The notes beneath the pieces were generated by a model, which saw only the letters and a list, made by a program, of their open reading frames with translations, had not been told where the DNA came from and did not search any database. From NCBI RefSeq assembly GCF_000717175.1, contig NZ_JNYD01000014.1, positions 62,001 to 126,000 of the forward strand: 64,000 nucleotides of DNA, given 5' to 3'. A program made the translations under genes and the position numbers. Below, piece by piece: positions 24,083-32,529 of this stretch; the first letter of the stretch is position 1; each line of letters opens with the position of its first letter. Source of the DNA: Pseudonocardia autotrophica. GTDB taxonomy: Bacteria; Actinomycetota; Actinomycetes; Mycobacteriales; Pseudonocardiaceae.

Positions 24083-25320
24083 GCGCCCGCCACCAGCGAG
24101 GGCGCCCCGACCCGGGCCTGGCTGACCGCCGGGGTCCAGTGGTCCGGCTGGTCCGCCCACAGGTCCCGCAGCTGCGGGATCACCTTGGTGCCGAACAGGT
24201 GTGTGTTCATCGCGGCCGTCTCCTCCGGCAGGTTGCCCATGTGCAGCGACGCGATCAGCTGCCCGACCCGCAGCTCGGTCGCCAGCTCGCGCAGCCGCTG
24301 CGCCACCCGGTCCGGGGTGCCGGCCACGATGTAGCCCTTCTCGTCGTACTCCCAGAAGCCCATCTCGCCGGTGACCGCCCGCCGCTTGTCCTCCACGGCC
24401 TGCGGCGACGTCGTCCGGCCGAGCATGCCGCGCAGGGCCGCGGACGAGTGGTAGCCCGGTGGCGTCGCCCACCGCACGGCGGGATCCCGGACGCGCTGGA
24501 AGTAGCGCACCGCCTCGGCGTACTTCTCCTCGGCCTCCCGGTCCGTGTCGGCGACACAGACGATCTGCGTGAACGCCATCCGGTGCGGGTTCATGTCGCC
24601 GTCGTGCGCCGCCACGTAGTCCCAGTAGCCGTCGACCAGCGGCTTGGCGGCTTTCAGGCCGGAGAAGGACAGGTGGCCGTAGCAGTAGTTCTCGCGGGTC
24701 ACGAGCTCCCAGGTCTCCGGGCTCGTCGAGCCGGGGACCCAGATCGGCGGGCGGCGCTGGATCGGCCGAGGCCAGAGGTTGACCTGGCGGAGCTGGGTGT
24801 AGCGGCCGTTGAAGGTGAACGGCTCCGGTTCCACCCAGGCGCGCAGGATCAGCTCGCGCGCCTCGTGGAAGCGCTCGCGCAGCTCGATCGGCGGCCGCCC
24901 GTAGGCGTGGGTCGAGTCCATCGGGGTGCCGAACACGAACCCCGCGATCAGCCGCCCCTCGGACAGGCAGTCCAGGTAGGCCATCTCCTCGGCGACGCGC
25001 GTCGGCGGGTTGTAGAGGGCCAGGGAGTCGCCGATCACGAGGATCGCGGCCTTCTCGGTGCTGCTCGCGACGCTGGCCGCGAGCAGGTTCGGCGAGGGCG
25101 TCATGGCGAACGGGGTCTGGTGGTGCTCGTTGACGGCCAGCCCGTCGAAGCCGTCGCGGTCGGCCTGCTGCATGAGCCGGATGAACATCCGGTAGTTGGC
25201 GCCGACCCGCTCGGCGTCGGCCATCGCGATCGGGCTGTCGACCCAGCCGCCCTGCCCCGCCGCCGGGAACCCGGGCGGCAGTCCGTCGTACGTGACCTCC
25301 GCGAACCAGTGGAACTTCAC
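24079..25320 (-). CDS. LLM-class flavin-dependent monooxygenase (long form)
   Basis: Luciferase-like oxidoreductase of 413 residues. Opening VKFHWFAEV, NEHHQTPFAMTPSPNLLAAS near residue 73, LALYNPPTRVAEEMAYLD near 105 and GRLIAGFVFGTPMDSTHAYG near 128 are family blocks. It has the same length as the protein at 47201 and shares most blocks with it, so the two are paralogs. GTG 25320 has GGAGG seven bases upstream. It leads an operon with hydrolase, RibB-like protein and MFS pump. Type II Baeyer-Villiger oxidation followed by hydrolysis is inferred from pairing with the hydrolase. A flavin reductase gene is not adjacent. Confidence 0.88.
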   Translation of the reverse strand: MKFHWFAEVTYDGLPPGFPAAGQGGWVDSPIAMADAERVGANYRMFIRLMQQADRDGFDGLAVNEHHQTPFAMTPSPNLLAASVASSTEKAAILVIGDSLALYNPPTRVAEEMAYLDCLSEGRLIAGFVFGTPMDSTHAYGRPPIELRERFHEARELILRAWVEPEPFTFNGRYTQLRQVNLWPRPIQRRPPIWVPGSTSPETWELVTRENYCYGHLSFSGLKAAKPLVDGYWDYVAAHDGDMNPHRMAFTQIVCVADTDREAEEKYAEAVRYFQRVRDPAVRWATPPGYHSSAALRGMLGRTTSPQAVEDKRRAVTGEMGFWEYDEKGYIVAGTPDRVAQRLRELATELRVGQLIASLHMGNLPEETAAMNTHLFGTKVIPQLRDLWADQPDHWTPAVSQARVGAPSLVAGA

Positions 25321-25373
25321 CGTTCCGCCTCCTGACCTCACCGCGGCGCCCGGCACCTGCCGGGCCCGGGGCC

Positions 25374-25403
25374 AGCGTGGGCGGCCGTCGGCGGGGGAGA
25401 CAA
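25374..25403 (-). promoter_or_regulatory. Promoter of the LLM-hydrolase operon
   Basis: On the minus strand TTGTCT (25398-25403) lies 18 bases from CACGCT (25374-25379). The box continues as TTGTCTCCCCC, closely like TTGTCC elements before the receptor at 43019 and the SDR at 44802. Confidence 0.45.
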
Positions 25404-25487
25404 TGGGGATCCGCACAGCAGTTCCGGCGCCGTCGTGGACATCGTCCCAATGCGCGGGCCGGATCGAGCGGGAAACGGCGCCCGGAC

Positions 25488-25504
25488 GATTTCCCGGCGA
25501 AATC
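25488..25504. promoter_or_regulatory. Inverted repeat upstream of the importer promoter
   Basis: GATTTC and GAAATC are perfect complements around a 5-base centre, 15 bases before the -35 box of the importer operon. An activator or repressor could bind here. GGCGAAATC within it recurs at 14353-14361. Confidence 0.45.
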
Positions 25505-25518
25505 GGACGCGCCGCCCA

Positions 25519-25548
25519 TTGCCCGCCACGGGCCGCCTCGCTTAGCGT
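25519..25548 (+). promoter_or_regulatory. Promoter of the ABC importer operon
   Basis: TTGCCC (25519-25524) and TAGCGT (25543-25548) are 18 bases apart. The downstream box TTAGCGTCCG is identical in the promoter of the CoA-transferase gene (39724-39733), so both may share a sigma factor or regulator. Transcription from here leaves a leader of about 160 bases. Confidence 0.5.
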
Positions 25549-25594
25549 CCGAAGCCGACGCCGACCGTCGATCCCCCTGCTGAGACCGGCCCGA

Positions 25595-25650
25595 AGAACC
25601 CGCCGACGGGTTCTGCCGGCCCCTTCCCGGGCGACCCCCGGAACGGGGCC
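25595..25650 (+). promoter_or_regulatory. Two strong leader hairpins before the importer genes
   Basis: Hairpin 1 is AGAACCCG-CCGA-CGGGTTCT (8-bp stem, tetraloop; 25595-25614). Hairpin 2 (25618-25650) pairs GGCCCC with GGGGCC and TTCC with GGAA with one bulge. Both lie in the predicted mRNA leader, with no upstream plus-strand gene to terminate, so an attenuator or other cis-regulatory RNA is possible. The rest of the 392-base gene-free stretch 25321-25713 holds the two divergent promoters and the inverted repeat. Confidence 0.5.
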
Positions 25651-25713
25651 GCGTGCTGCCCGGAATTTCCCGAGAATCGATGCGCCGACTTCAACGAGGA
25701 GGTTGAGCATCCC

Positions 25714-26658
25714 GTGCTGAAGTTCTTTCTGACGCGCGTGGCGACCACCGTTCCCGTACTCCTGCTGGTGACCTTCGTCGTCTTCGGCCTCGTGCTGCTG
25801 ATCCCGGGCGACCCGGCCGTCACGATCGCCGGCCCGGAGGCCACGGTCGAGCAGGTGGCGGCCGTGCGGGAACGGCTGGGGCTCGACCGCCCGATGGTCG
25901 TGCAGTACTGGGACTGGATCACCTCCGCCCTGTCGGGCGATCTGGGCACCTCGCTGTTCACCAGCCGTCCGGTCGCCACCTCGATCGGGGACGGGCTCCC
26001 CGTCACGCTCGCCCTCGCCGGGTCCGCCCTGGTCATCTCGTTGCTGATCGCAGTGCCGACCGCGATCGTGTCGGCGCTGCGCCGCGGGACCTGGCTGGAC
26101 CGCATCTCGAGCATCGGCTCGTCGCTCGGCATCGCCCTGCCGTCTTTCTGGCTCGGCCTGATGTTCGTGCTGCTGTTCAGCCTCACTCTCGGGTGGCTGC
26201 CGGCGACGGGCTACGTCCCCATCGAGAAGGATCCCGCCGCCTGGGCCTCGCACATCCTGCTGCCGGCCCTGACCCTCGGCATCGCCGGCGCCGCGGAGAG
26301 CGCCCGGCAGCTGCGCGGCTCGATCATCGGTGTGCTGCAGCAGGACTACGTCCGCACGGCGCGGGCGAAGGGCCTGCGGGGGCGGGTGGTGATCGGCAAG
26401 CACGTCATGAAGAACGCGAGCGTCCCGCTCGTCACGGTCCTGGGCCTGCAGATCACCGCGCTGCTCGGCGGCGCCGTGCTCGTGGAGCAGATCTTCGGCG
26501 TCCCCGGCCTCGGCCAGGTCGCGCTCAACGCGGTGACCACCCGCGACATCCCGGTGATCCAGGGGATCGTGCTGGTCGCGGTGCTCGTCGCGATGCTCTC
26601 GAACCTGCTCGTCGACCTCACGTACGGCTACCTCAACCCGAAGGTGCGGCCCCGATGA
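25714..26658 (+). CDS. ABC importer permease, dipeptide/nickel (DppB) type
   Basis: Inner-membrane permease of 314 residues with six helices. The N-terminal block IPGDPAV near residue 30 is typical of DppB proteins and the EAA loop, reading YVRTARAKGLRGRVVIGKHV at about residues 210-229, contacts the ATPase. First gene of a tightly overlapping operon of two permeases, two ATPases, two dehydrogenases, an SDR and two receptors. GTG 25714 is preceded by GAGGAGG at 11 bases. Substrates of this family include peptides, nickel, opines and plant-derived small molecules; the catabolic neighbours point to a small organic compound. Confidence 0.9.
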   Translation: MLKFFLTRVATTVPVLLLVTFVVFGLVLLIPGDPAVTIAGPEATVEQVAAVRERLGLDRPMVVQYWDWITSALSGDLGTSLFTSRPVATSIGDGLPVTLALAGSALVISLLIAVPTAIVSALRRGTWLDRISSIGSSLGIALPSFWLGLMFVLLFSLTLGWLPATGYVPIEKDPAAWASHILLPALTLGIAGAAESARQLRGSIIGVLQQDYVRTARAKGLRGRVVIGKHVMKNASVPLVTVLGLQITALLGGAVLVEQIFGVPGLGQVALNAVTTRDIPVIQGIVLVAVLVAMLSNLLVDLTYGYLNPKVRPR

Positions 26659-27635
26659 CCAATGTGGAGAAGAAGTCGGAGGCCGCCCGGGAGCCGTCGG
26701 CACAGGTCGCGCCGGAGGCACCCGCGGCCTCGGCGATGCCGGCCGGCGCCCCCGCGTCGGTCTCGGCCGAGGCACTGGCCCACGGCGGTGGGGCGTGGGC
26801 GGACTTCCGGCGCCGGGTCGGCGGCAACCGGGGCGCGATGATCGCGCTCGGGGTCCTGTCCCTGCTGGTCGTCGTGGCCCTGATCGGACCGTTCATCACC
26901 CCGGCGGACCCGAACGCGCAGAACCTGCGCGCCGTGCTGCTGGACCCCTTCTCCCCCGGCCACCTCCTGGGCACCGACCAGCTGGGCCGCGACATCCTGA
27001 GCCGGCTGATCGTCGGCACCCGGGTGTCCCTGCTCGCCATCGCGCTGGCGCTGGCCGTGGCGATGGCGATCGGGGTGCCGCTGGGCTTCCTCTCCGGCTT
27101 CCTGTCCGGCCGCTTCGACCAGGTCGTCATGCGGCTCAACGACGCGGCGATGAGCTTCCCGCCGCTGCTGCTCGCGATCGCTCTGGTCGGCGTCCTCGGC
27201 CCGAGCCTGCGCAACGCCATGTTCGCCGTCGGGATCCTGATGGCGCCGCGGTTCCTCCGGCTGGTCCGCGGCGTGGTCCTGGGGCTCAAGGAGGAGACCT
27301 TCGTCGAGGCCTCGCGCAGCATCGGCACCCCGACCTGGATGGTCATCCTCCGGCACATCCTGCCGAACACCCTGTCCCCGTTGACCGTCGCGATCGCCGT
27401 GACCGCCGGCTACGCGATGCTCTCGGAGGCGGGCCTGAGCTTCCTCGGCCTCGGCGTCCAGCCGCCCGACGCGAGCTGGGGATCCATGATCCGCGAGGGC
27501 TTCCTCTACTTCGGACGCTCGCCGTGGCTGGGCATCTTCCCGGGCGTGCTGATCGCGCTGACGGTGTTCACGTTCGTGACGCTCGGCGACGGCCTCCGCG
27601 ACGCCCTCGGCCGCGAGGAAAGGACCGAGTCGTGA
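26655..27635 (+). CDS. ABC importer permease, DppC type
   Basis: Second permease of 326 residues, overlapping the first by ATGA. The N-terminal 45 residues are Ala/Pro-rich and cytoplasmic, followed by the DppC-type domain: LGTDQLGRDILSRLIVGTRV near residue 105 and the EAA loop FVEASRSIGTPTWMVILRHI near 216. Five to six helices are seen. It should form a heterodimer with the 25714 product. Confidence 0.9.
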   Translation: MTNVEKKSEAAREPSAQVAPEAPAASAMPAGAPASVSAEALAHGGGAWADFRRRVGGNRGAMIALGVLSLLVVVALIGPFITPADPNAQNLRAVLLDPFSPGHLLGTDQLGRDILSRLIVGTRVSLLAIALALAVAMAIGVPLGFLSGFLSGRFDQVVMRLNDAAMSFPPLLLAIALVGVLGPSLRNAMFAVGILMAPRFLRLVRGVVLGLKEETFVEASRSIGTPTWMVILRHILPNTLSPLTVAIAVTAGYAMLSEAGLSFLGLGVQPPDASWGSMIREGFLYFGRSPWLGIFPGVLIALTVFTFVTLGDGLRDALGREERTES

Positions 27636-28654
27636 CGGCGACCCAGAACGCAGCCACCCTGACCGACACCACCCTCGAGGTCGACAACCTCGTCGTCGAC
27701 GTCCTCACCGAGTCCGGGTGGGCGACGGTCGTCGACGGGGTGAGCTTCTCCGTCCGGCGCGGGGAGACGCTCGGGATCGTCGGCGAGTCCGGTTCCGGCA
27801 AGAGCGTGACCTGCCTGTCGATCGCCGGACTGATGCCGCCCAAGCAGACCCGCGTCCGCGCCGACACCCTGCGGCTGCTCGACCACGACCTGACCCGGCT
27901 CTCCCCGAAGGAGATGTCCGACGTCCGCGGGCCGACGATCTCGATGATCTTCCAGGAGCCGATGAGCAGCCTGAACCCGGCGTTCACGGTCGGCGACCAG
28001 ATCGCCGAGGTGCTGCGCAGGCACGAGGGCGCGAGCCGGCGGGAGTCGAAGCGCCGGGCGGTCGAGCTGCTGGACCGGGTCGGGGTGCCCAGCCCGGCCC
28101 GGCGCGCCACCCAGTACCCCTTCGAGTTCTCGGGCGGCATGCGTCAGCGCGTGATGATCGCGATCGCGCTCGCCTGCAACCCCGACGTCATCGTGGCCGA
28201 CGAGCCGACCACGGCCCTCGACGTCACCGTGCAGGCCCAGATCCTGGAGCTGCTGCGGGAGATCCAGCGCGAGCACGGGATGTCGGTCATCTTCATCACC
28301 CACGACCTCGGCGTCGTCGCGGACATCTGCGACCGGGTGCTGGTGATGTACGCCGGGCAGATCGTGGAGAGCGCCGGGCTCGACGAGCTCTTCGAGGACC
28401 CCCGGCATCCCTACATGGAGGGGCTGCTCGCCGCCATGCCCCGGATGGACAACCCGTCCGAGGCGTTGGCGAGCATCCCGGGCCACCCGCCCCGGGTCGG
28501 CGCGATGCCGGAGGGCTGCCGTTTCCACCCGCGGTGCCGGTACGCCGCCGAGGCCTGCACGGGCGGGCCGACGCCGCCGCTGGAGCTCGTCGCCGCCCAT
28601 CACACCACCCGCTGCCTGCGCCACGCCGAGCTGACCCTGAAGGGGAACCCGTGA
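27632..28654 (+). CDS. ABC importer ATP-binding protein, DppD type
   Basis: ATPase of 340 residues. Walker A GESGSGKS near residue 50, Q-loop in [12 protein letters not shown] near 105, signature FSGGMRQR near 165, Walker [13 protein letters not shown] near 185 and switch His in FITHDLGVV near 220 are intact. The C-terminal oligopeptide-transporter extension carries the Cys pair in [14 protein letters not shown] near 295. GTG 27632 overlaps the permease stop. Confidence 0.93.
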   Translation: MTATQNAATLTDTTLEVDNLVVDVLTESGWATVVDGVSFSVRRGETLGIVGESGSGKSVTCLSIAGLMPPKQTRVRADTLRLLDHDLTRLSPKEMSDVRGPTISMIFQEPMSSLNPAFTVGDQIAEVLRRHEGASRRESKRRAVELLDRVGVPSPARRATQYPFEFSGGMRQRVMIAIALACNPDVIVADEPTTALDVTVQAQILELLREIQREHGMSVIFITHDLGVVADICDRVLVMYAGQIVESAGLDELFEDPRHPYMEGLLAAMPRMDNPSEALASIPGHPPRVGAMPEGCRFHPRCRYAAEACTGGPTPPLELVAAHHTTRCLRHAELTLKGNP

Positions 28655-29700
28655 CCGCCCAGTCCCTGCCCGGGAGGGCGGATCCGCTGCTGACCGTCCG
28701 CGACCTGGAGGTCACCTTCGCCCCGCGCAAGCGGCTGTTCCGCGAGCGGATCGAGCTGAAGGCCGTCGACGGGGTGAGCTTCGACCTGACCGAGGGCGAG
28801 ACCCTCGGCCTGGTCGGCGAGTCCGGCTGCGGCAAGTCGACGACGGCGCGCGGCCTGATGCGCCTGGTCGAGCCGACCGGCGGGTCGGTGCGGCTGGAGG
28901 GCCGCGAGCTCCTCGGCCTGCCCGCGAAGGAGCTGCGCAGCGCCCGCCGGGACATCCAGATGGTGTTCCAGGACCCCTACTCCTCACTGGACCCGTCGAT
29001 GCTGGTCCGGGACTCGATCGGCGAGCCGCTCGACGTGCACGTCAAGCTGGGCCGCACCGAGCGCGTGGAGCGGGTCGCGGAGCTGCTGCGCCGGGTCGGA
29101 CTCCCGCCGGAGTACATGACCCGCTACCCCCACGAGTTCTCCGGCGGCCAGCGCCAGCGGCTCACGATCGCCCGCGCGATCGCCGCGGACCCGAAGATCC
29201 TGGTGCTCGACGAGGCCGTCTCGGCCCTCGACGTCTCCACCCAGAACCAGGTCATCGGGCTGCTGGAGGAGCTCTCGGCCGAGATCGGCCTGACGTACCT
29301 GTTCATCGCGCACGACCTGTCCGTCGTCCGGCACATCTCCCACCGGGTCGCGGTGATGTACCTCGGGCAGATCGTCGAGCACGGCGACGCCGCCCGGGTG
29401 TTCGACGCCCCCGCCCACCCCTACACCGAGGCGCTGCTGTCCGCCGTGCCCGTGCCGTCGCCCCGGACCCAGCGCAGCCGCGAGCGGATCGTGCTGTCCG
29501 GCGACCCGCCGGACCCGTCGCGGGTGCCGCCGGGCTGCCGGTTCCACACCCGGTGCACCTACGCGATGGACGTCTGCCGCACCGAGGTCCCGCCGCTCAC
29601 GCCCGCCCAGGGCTCCGGCGAGGTGGCCTGCCACCTGCACACGGCCGGTCCTCGCCTCGCGGGCGCATCGGTCCGGACCCTGGCCCGGGTGTCCGCATGA
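28651..29700 (+). CDS. ABC importer ATP-binding protein, DppF type
   Basis: Second ATPase of 349 residues. Walker A VGESGCGKSTTARGLM near residue 55, Q-loop MVFQDPYSSLDPSM near 108, signature FSGGQRQR near 165, Walker B ILVLDEAVSALDVS near 186 (the AV variant is usual for OppF/DppF) and C-terminal CRFHTRCTYAMDVC near 300 are present. GTG 28651 overlaps the first ATPase gene stop, and its own stop overlaps the dehydrogenase start, so importer and enzymes are co-expressed. Confidence 0.93.
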   Translation: MTAQSLPGRADPLLTVRDLEVTFAPRKRLFRERIELKAVDGVSFDLTEGETLGLVGESGCGKSTTARGLMRLVEPTGGSVRLEGRELLGLPAKELRSARRDIQMVFQDPYSSLDPSMLVRDSIGEPLDVHVKLGRTERVERVAELLRRVGLPPEYMTRYPHEFSGGQRQRLTIARAIAADPKILVLDEAVSALDVSTQNQVIGLLEELSAEIGLTYLFIAHDLSVVRHISHRVAVMYLGQIVEHGDAARVFDAPAHPYTEALLSAVPVPSPRTQRSRERIVLSGDPPDPSRVPPGCRFHTRCTYAMDVCRTEVPPLTPAQGSGEVACHLHTAGPRLAGASVRTLARVSA

Positions 29701-30758
29701 GGAGCGCGGTCTGGGAGGGCGTGGGGCGGATCGGGCTGGTCGAGGTCGAGGATCCCGTCCCCGGCTCCGAGGACGTGGTGCTGGACGTGGCCGCCTGCGG
29801 CATCTGCGGGTCGGACGTGCACGCCTTCGCCGAGGGCGTCTGGATCACGCCGGGCGCGCCGATGGGCCACGAGTTCTCGGGCACGGTCTCCGCGGCCGGG
29901 TCCGGGATCCGCGGCCTGGAGGTCGGGGACCGGGTCGCGGTGAACCCCATGGGCCCCTGCGGCTCCTGCCGCCAGTGCTCCCTCGGCCGCACCAACCTCT
30001 GTGCGGCGCCGGCCTCCAGCGCGCGCGGCGGGCTCTCGGACAAGGTCCTCGTGCCGAACGCGGAGTCCGGCGCCCGGCTGCACCGGATGCCCGACTCGAT
30101 GAGCGTCGAGGAGGGCGCCTTCCTCGAGCCGCTCTCGGTCGCGACCCGGGCCGTCGCGACCGCCGCGCCCGAGCTCGACGGGCCGCTCGTCGTGGCCGGG
30201 CTCGGCTCGATCGGGCAGTGCGTGCTGCGGGTGCTGCTGGCCTACGGCGCGCGGGACGTCGTCGGGATCGACGTCTCCCCCGCGCGGCTCGCCGCGGCAA
30301 CGGGACTCGGCGCCACGGTCCTCGACGCGCGCACCGACGACCCGCGGACGTACCTGCTGGACCGGTGGGGCACGTCGACCTCGCCGTACCAGGTCGCGGG
30401 GAACGTCGGCACCTTCTTCGAGTGCTCCGGCGCCCCCGCGATGACCGCGCTCGCCACCGAGGTCGTGCGGGCGGGCGGGACGGTCTCGGTCGCCGGCCTG
30501 GTCGGTGCGCGCCCGCCGGTCGACCTGGACACGGTGGTGCAGAAGGAGATCCGGCTGCTCGGCAGCTTCGCCTACACCGGACCCGACGCGACCGAGGCCT
30601 TCCGGCTGCTCACCGACGGCCTGGTCGACGTCGCCCCGCTCGTGTCCCACCGCGTCCCGCTGAGCCGGGTCGCCGACGCCTTCGACACCCAGCACGCCGT
30701 CGACGGCTCGGTGAAGGTGCTCGTCCTGCCCGACCCCGTCGCTCCCGAGGAGTCCTGA
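29697..30758 (+). CDS. Zinc-dependent alcohol dehydrogenase (MDR family)
   Basis: Medium-chain dehydrogenase of 353 residues resembling sorbitol/threonine dehydrogenases. The catalytic zinc site is given by CGICGSDVHAF near residue 36 and GHEFSG near 58; the structural zinc loop GPCGSCRQCSLGRTNLC has four Cys near 88-102. The Rossmann motif is VVAGLGSIGQCVL near 168, and VGIDVSPARL implies NAD. It overlaps the ATPase gene stop (ATGA), tying oxidation of an alcohol directly to uptake. Intact and probably active. Confidence 0.9.
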   Translation: MRSAVWEGVGRIGLVEVEDPVPGSEDVVLDVAACGICGSDVHAFAEGVWITPGAPMGHEFSGTVSAAGSGIRGLEVGDRVAVNPMGPCGSCRQCSLGRTNLCAAPASSARGGLSDKVLVPNAESGARLHRMPDSMSVEEGAFLEPLSVATRAVATAAPELDGPLVVAGLGSIGQCVLRVLLAYGARDVVGIDVSPARLAAATGLGATVLDARTDDPRTYLLDRWGTSTSPYQVAGNVGTFFECSGAPAMTALATEVVRAGGTVSVAGLVGARPPVDLDTVVQKEIRLLGSFAYTGPDATEAFRLLTDGLVDVAPLVSHRVPLSRVADAFDTQHAVDGSVKVLVLPDPVAPEES

Positions 30759-30759
30759 C

Positions 30760-31716
30760 ATGTACGCCGTGGGCATCCCGCACCCGGGTGGTCCCGAGGT
30801 GCTGCGGCTCGTCGAGTTGCCCACCCCCGAGCCCGGTCCGCGGGAGATCCGGATCCGCACCACCGCCGCGGCGGTCAACCCGACCGACACCGCCTTCCGA
30901 CAGTGGGGCCCGCGGGAGTCGGAGGGCCTGCCCGCCCCGTGGGTGCCGGGAATGGAGATGGCCGGCGTGGTCGACGCCGTCGGCCCCGACAGCGCCTGGG
31001 CCGTCGGCGAGCGGGTGATGGCGATCGTCATGCCGCGCCGCGCGCTGGGCGGGGCCCAGGCCGAGTACGTCGTGGTGCCGGACAACGCGGCCGCGGCGAT
31101 CCCGGACGGCATCAGCGACGTCGAGGCCTCCACGCTCCCGATGAACGGCCTGACCGTCTACTCCGCACTGCTGCACCTCGGGCTCACCGCCGGGCAGACG
31201 CTCGGCGTGACCGGCGCGGCCGGGGCCGTCGGCGGGTACGCGATCGAGCTCGGCCGGATCGCCGGCCTGCGGGTCGTCGCCGACGCGTTCGCGCAGGACG
31301 CGGAGCTCGTCCGCGGCCTGGGCGCCGACGTGGTGGTGCCGGCCTCGCGCGACGTGGCGGAGGAGGTCGCCGCGTTCCGGGCCGCCGTGCCCGACGGGGT
31401 GGACGGGCTGATCGACGCGGCGGTCCTCGACGCGGGGGCCCTGCCGATGGTGCGCGACGGCGGCGCCCTGACCACCGTCCGGTTCTGGGCGGGCCCGACC
31501 GAGCGGGACATCCGCGTCCACCCGGTCATGGTCCGCGACCACCTCACCGACGGCGCGGAGATCGCCAAGCTCGCCCAGCTCGTGCTCGACGGGCGGCTGA
31601 CCCTGCGCGTCGCCGACACCTACCCGGCCGCCGAGGCCGCCGCCGCGCACCGCCGGCTGCAGGCGGGCGGCACCCGCGGCCGACTCGTGCTCACCTTCGG
31701 AAAGGACCCTCGATGA
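30760..31716 (+). CDS. Zinc-free MDR reductase (quinone oxidoreductase-like)
   Basis: Medium-chain oxidoreductase of 318 residues without zinc ligands. The N-terminal GroES-like domain (NPTDTAFRQWGPR near residue 41, VPGMEMAGVVDAVG near 64) is followed by a Rossmann block GVTGAAGAVGGYAIELGRIA near 150. Such proteins reduce enones or quinones with NADPH. ATG 30760 is just after the previous stop, and its own end overlaps the SDR gene. It may reduce an alpha,beta-unsaturated ketone in the pathway. Confidence 0.87.
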   Translation: MYAVGIPHPGGPEVLRLVELPTPEPGPREIRIRTTAAAVNPTDTAFRQWGPRESEGLPAPWVPGMEMAGVVDAVGPDSAWAVGERVMAIVMPRRALGGAQAEYVVVPDNAAAAIPDGISDVEASTLPMNGLTVYSALLHLGLTAGQTLGVTGAAGAVGGYAIELGRIAGLRVVADAFAQDAELVRGLGADVVVPASRDVAEEVAAFRAAVPDGVDGLIDAAVLDAGALPMVRDGGALTTVRFWAGPTERDIRVHPVMVRDHLTDGAEIAKLAQLVLDGRLTLRVADTYPAAEAAAAHRRLQAGGTRGRLVLTFGKDPR

Positions 31717-32504
31717 GGTTGACGGGCAAGGTCGCCGTGATCACCGGCGGCGCGAGCGGCATCGGGCAGGCGACCGCGGTGCGGTTCGCCGAGGAGGGCG
31801 CCGACGTCGTCGTCGGCGATCTCCGGGACGGTGCCGAGACGGTCGCGCTGGTGGAGAAGGCCGGCCGCTCCGCGCGGTACGTGCGAACCGACACGACCTC
31901 GGAGACCGACTGCGAGGCGCTGGTCGCCGCCGCGGTCGAGGCCTTCGGGCGCGTCGACGTCGGCGTGGCCGCGGCGGGCGTCGCCACGGCACAGGGGGCC
32001 AGCAACATCCAGACCCGCGCGGCGCGGGGCGACGCCACGCACGTCGTCAACCTCGAGCCGGACAACTTCCGCCGCGTGCTCGACGTGAACGTCCTCGGCG
32101 TGCTGTTCACCGACCGGGCCCTGGCCCGGCAGATGCTGGAGCAGGGCACGGGCGGGTCGATCGTCAACATCGCCTCGACCGCGGCGAAGATCCCACTGGC
32201 CGGCGCGTCGCCGTACTGCGTGTCGAAGGCCGGGGTCTGGATGCTCACCAAGGTCATGGCCCTGGAGCTGGCGCAGACCGGGGTACGGGTCAACGCCGTC
32301 GGCCCCGGCTACACGGCGACGCCGATGATCGCCGGGCTCGAGGACGACGAGCCCGCCTACGCGATGGCCATGAGCATCACGCCGATGAACCGGCTCGGCA
32401 CCGCGACCGAGTCCGCCGACGCGTGCCTGTACCTCGCGAGCGACGAGTCGTCGTTCACCACCGGGCAGATCCTGCACCCCGCCGGTGGCCAGTTCACGGG
32501 CTGA
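31713..32504 (+). CDS. Short-chain dehydrogenase/reductase
   Basis: SDR of 263 residues. TGGASGIG near residue 12 and the Tyr-x3-Lys pair in SPYCVSKAG near 166 are intact, Ser lies in VNIASTAAK; the usual NNAG reads AAAGVA. VVVGDLRDGAE has an Asp after the second strand, suggesting NAD. A 15-residue insert around residue 95-110 (NIQTRAARGDATHVV) is longer than in the other SDRs here. ATG 31713 overlaps the reductase stop. Probably oxidises a secondary alcohol to a ketone before the monooxygenase step. Confidence 0.9.
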   Translation: MRLTGKVAVITGGASGIGQATAVRFAEEGADVVVGDLRDGAETVALVEKAGRSARYVRTDTTSETDCEALVAAAVEAFGRVDVGVAAAGVATAQGASNIQTRAARGDATHVVNLEPDNFRRVLDVNVLGVLFTDRALARQMLEQGTGGSIVNIASTAAKIPLAGASPYCVSKAGVWMLTKVMALELAQTGVRVNAVGPGYTATPMIAGLEDDEPAYAMAMSITPMNRLGTATESADACLYLASDESSFTTGQILHPAGGQFTG

Positions 32505-32529
32505 CGCCCCGACCCGAGAGGAGCGCCCG

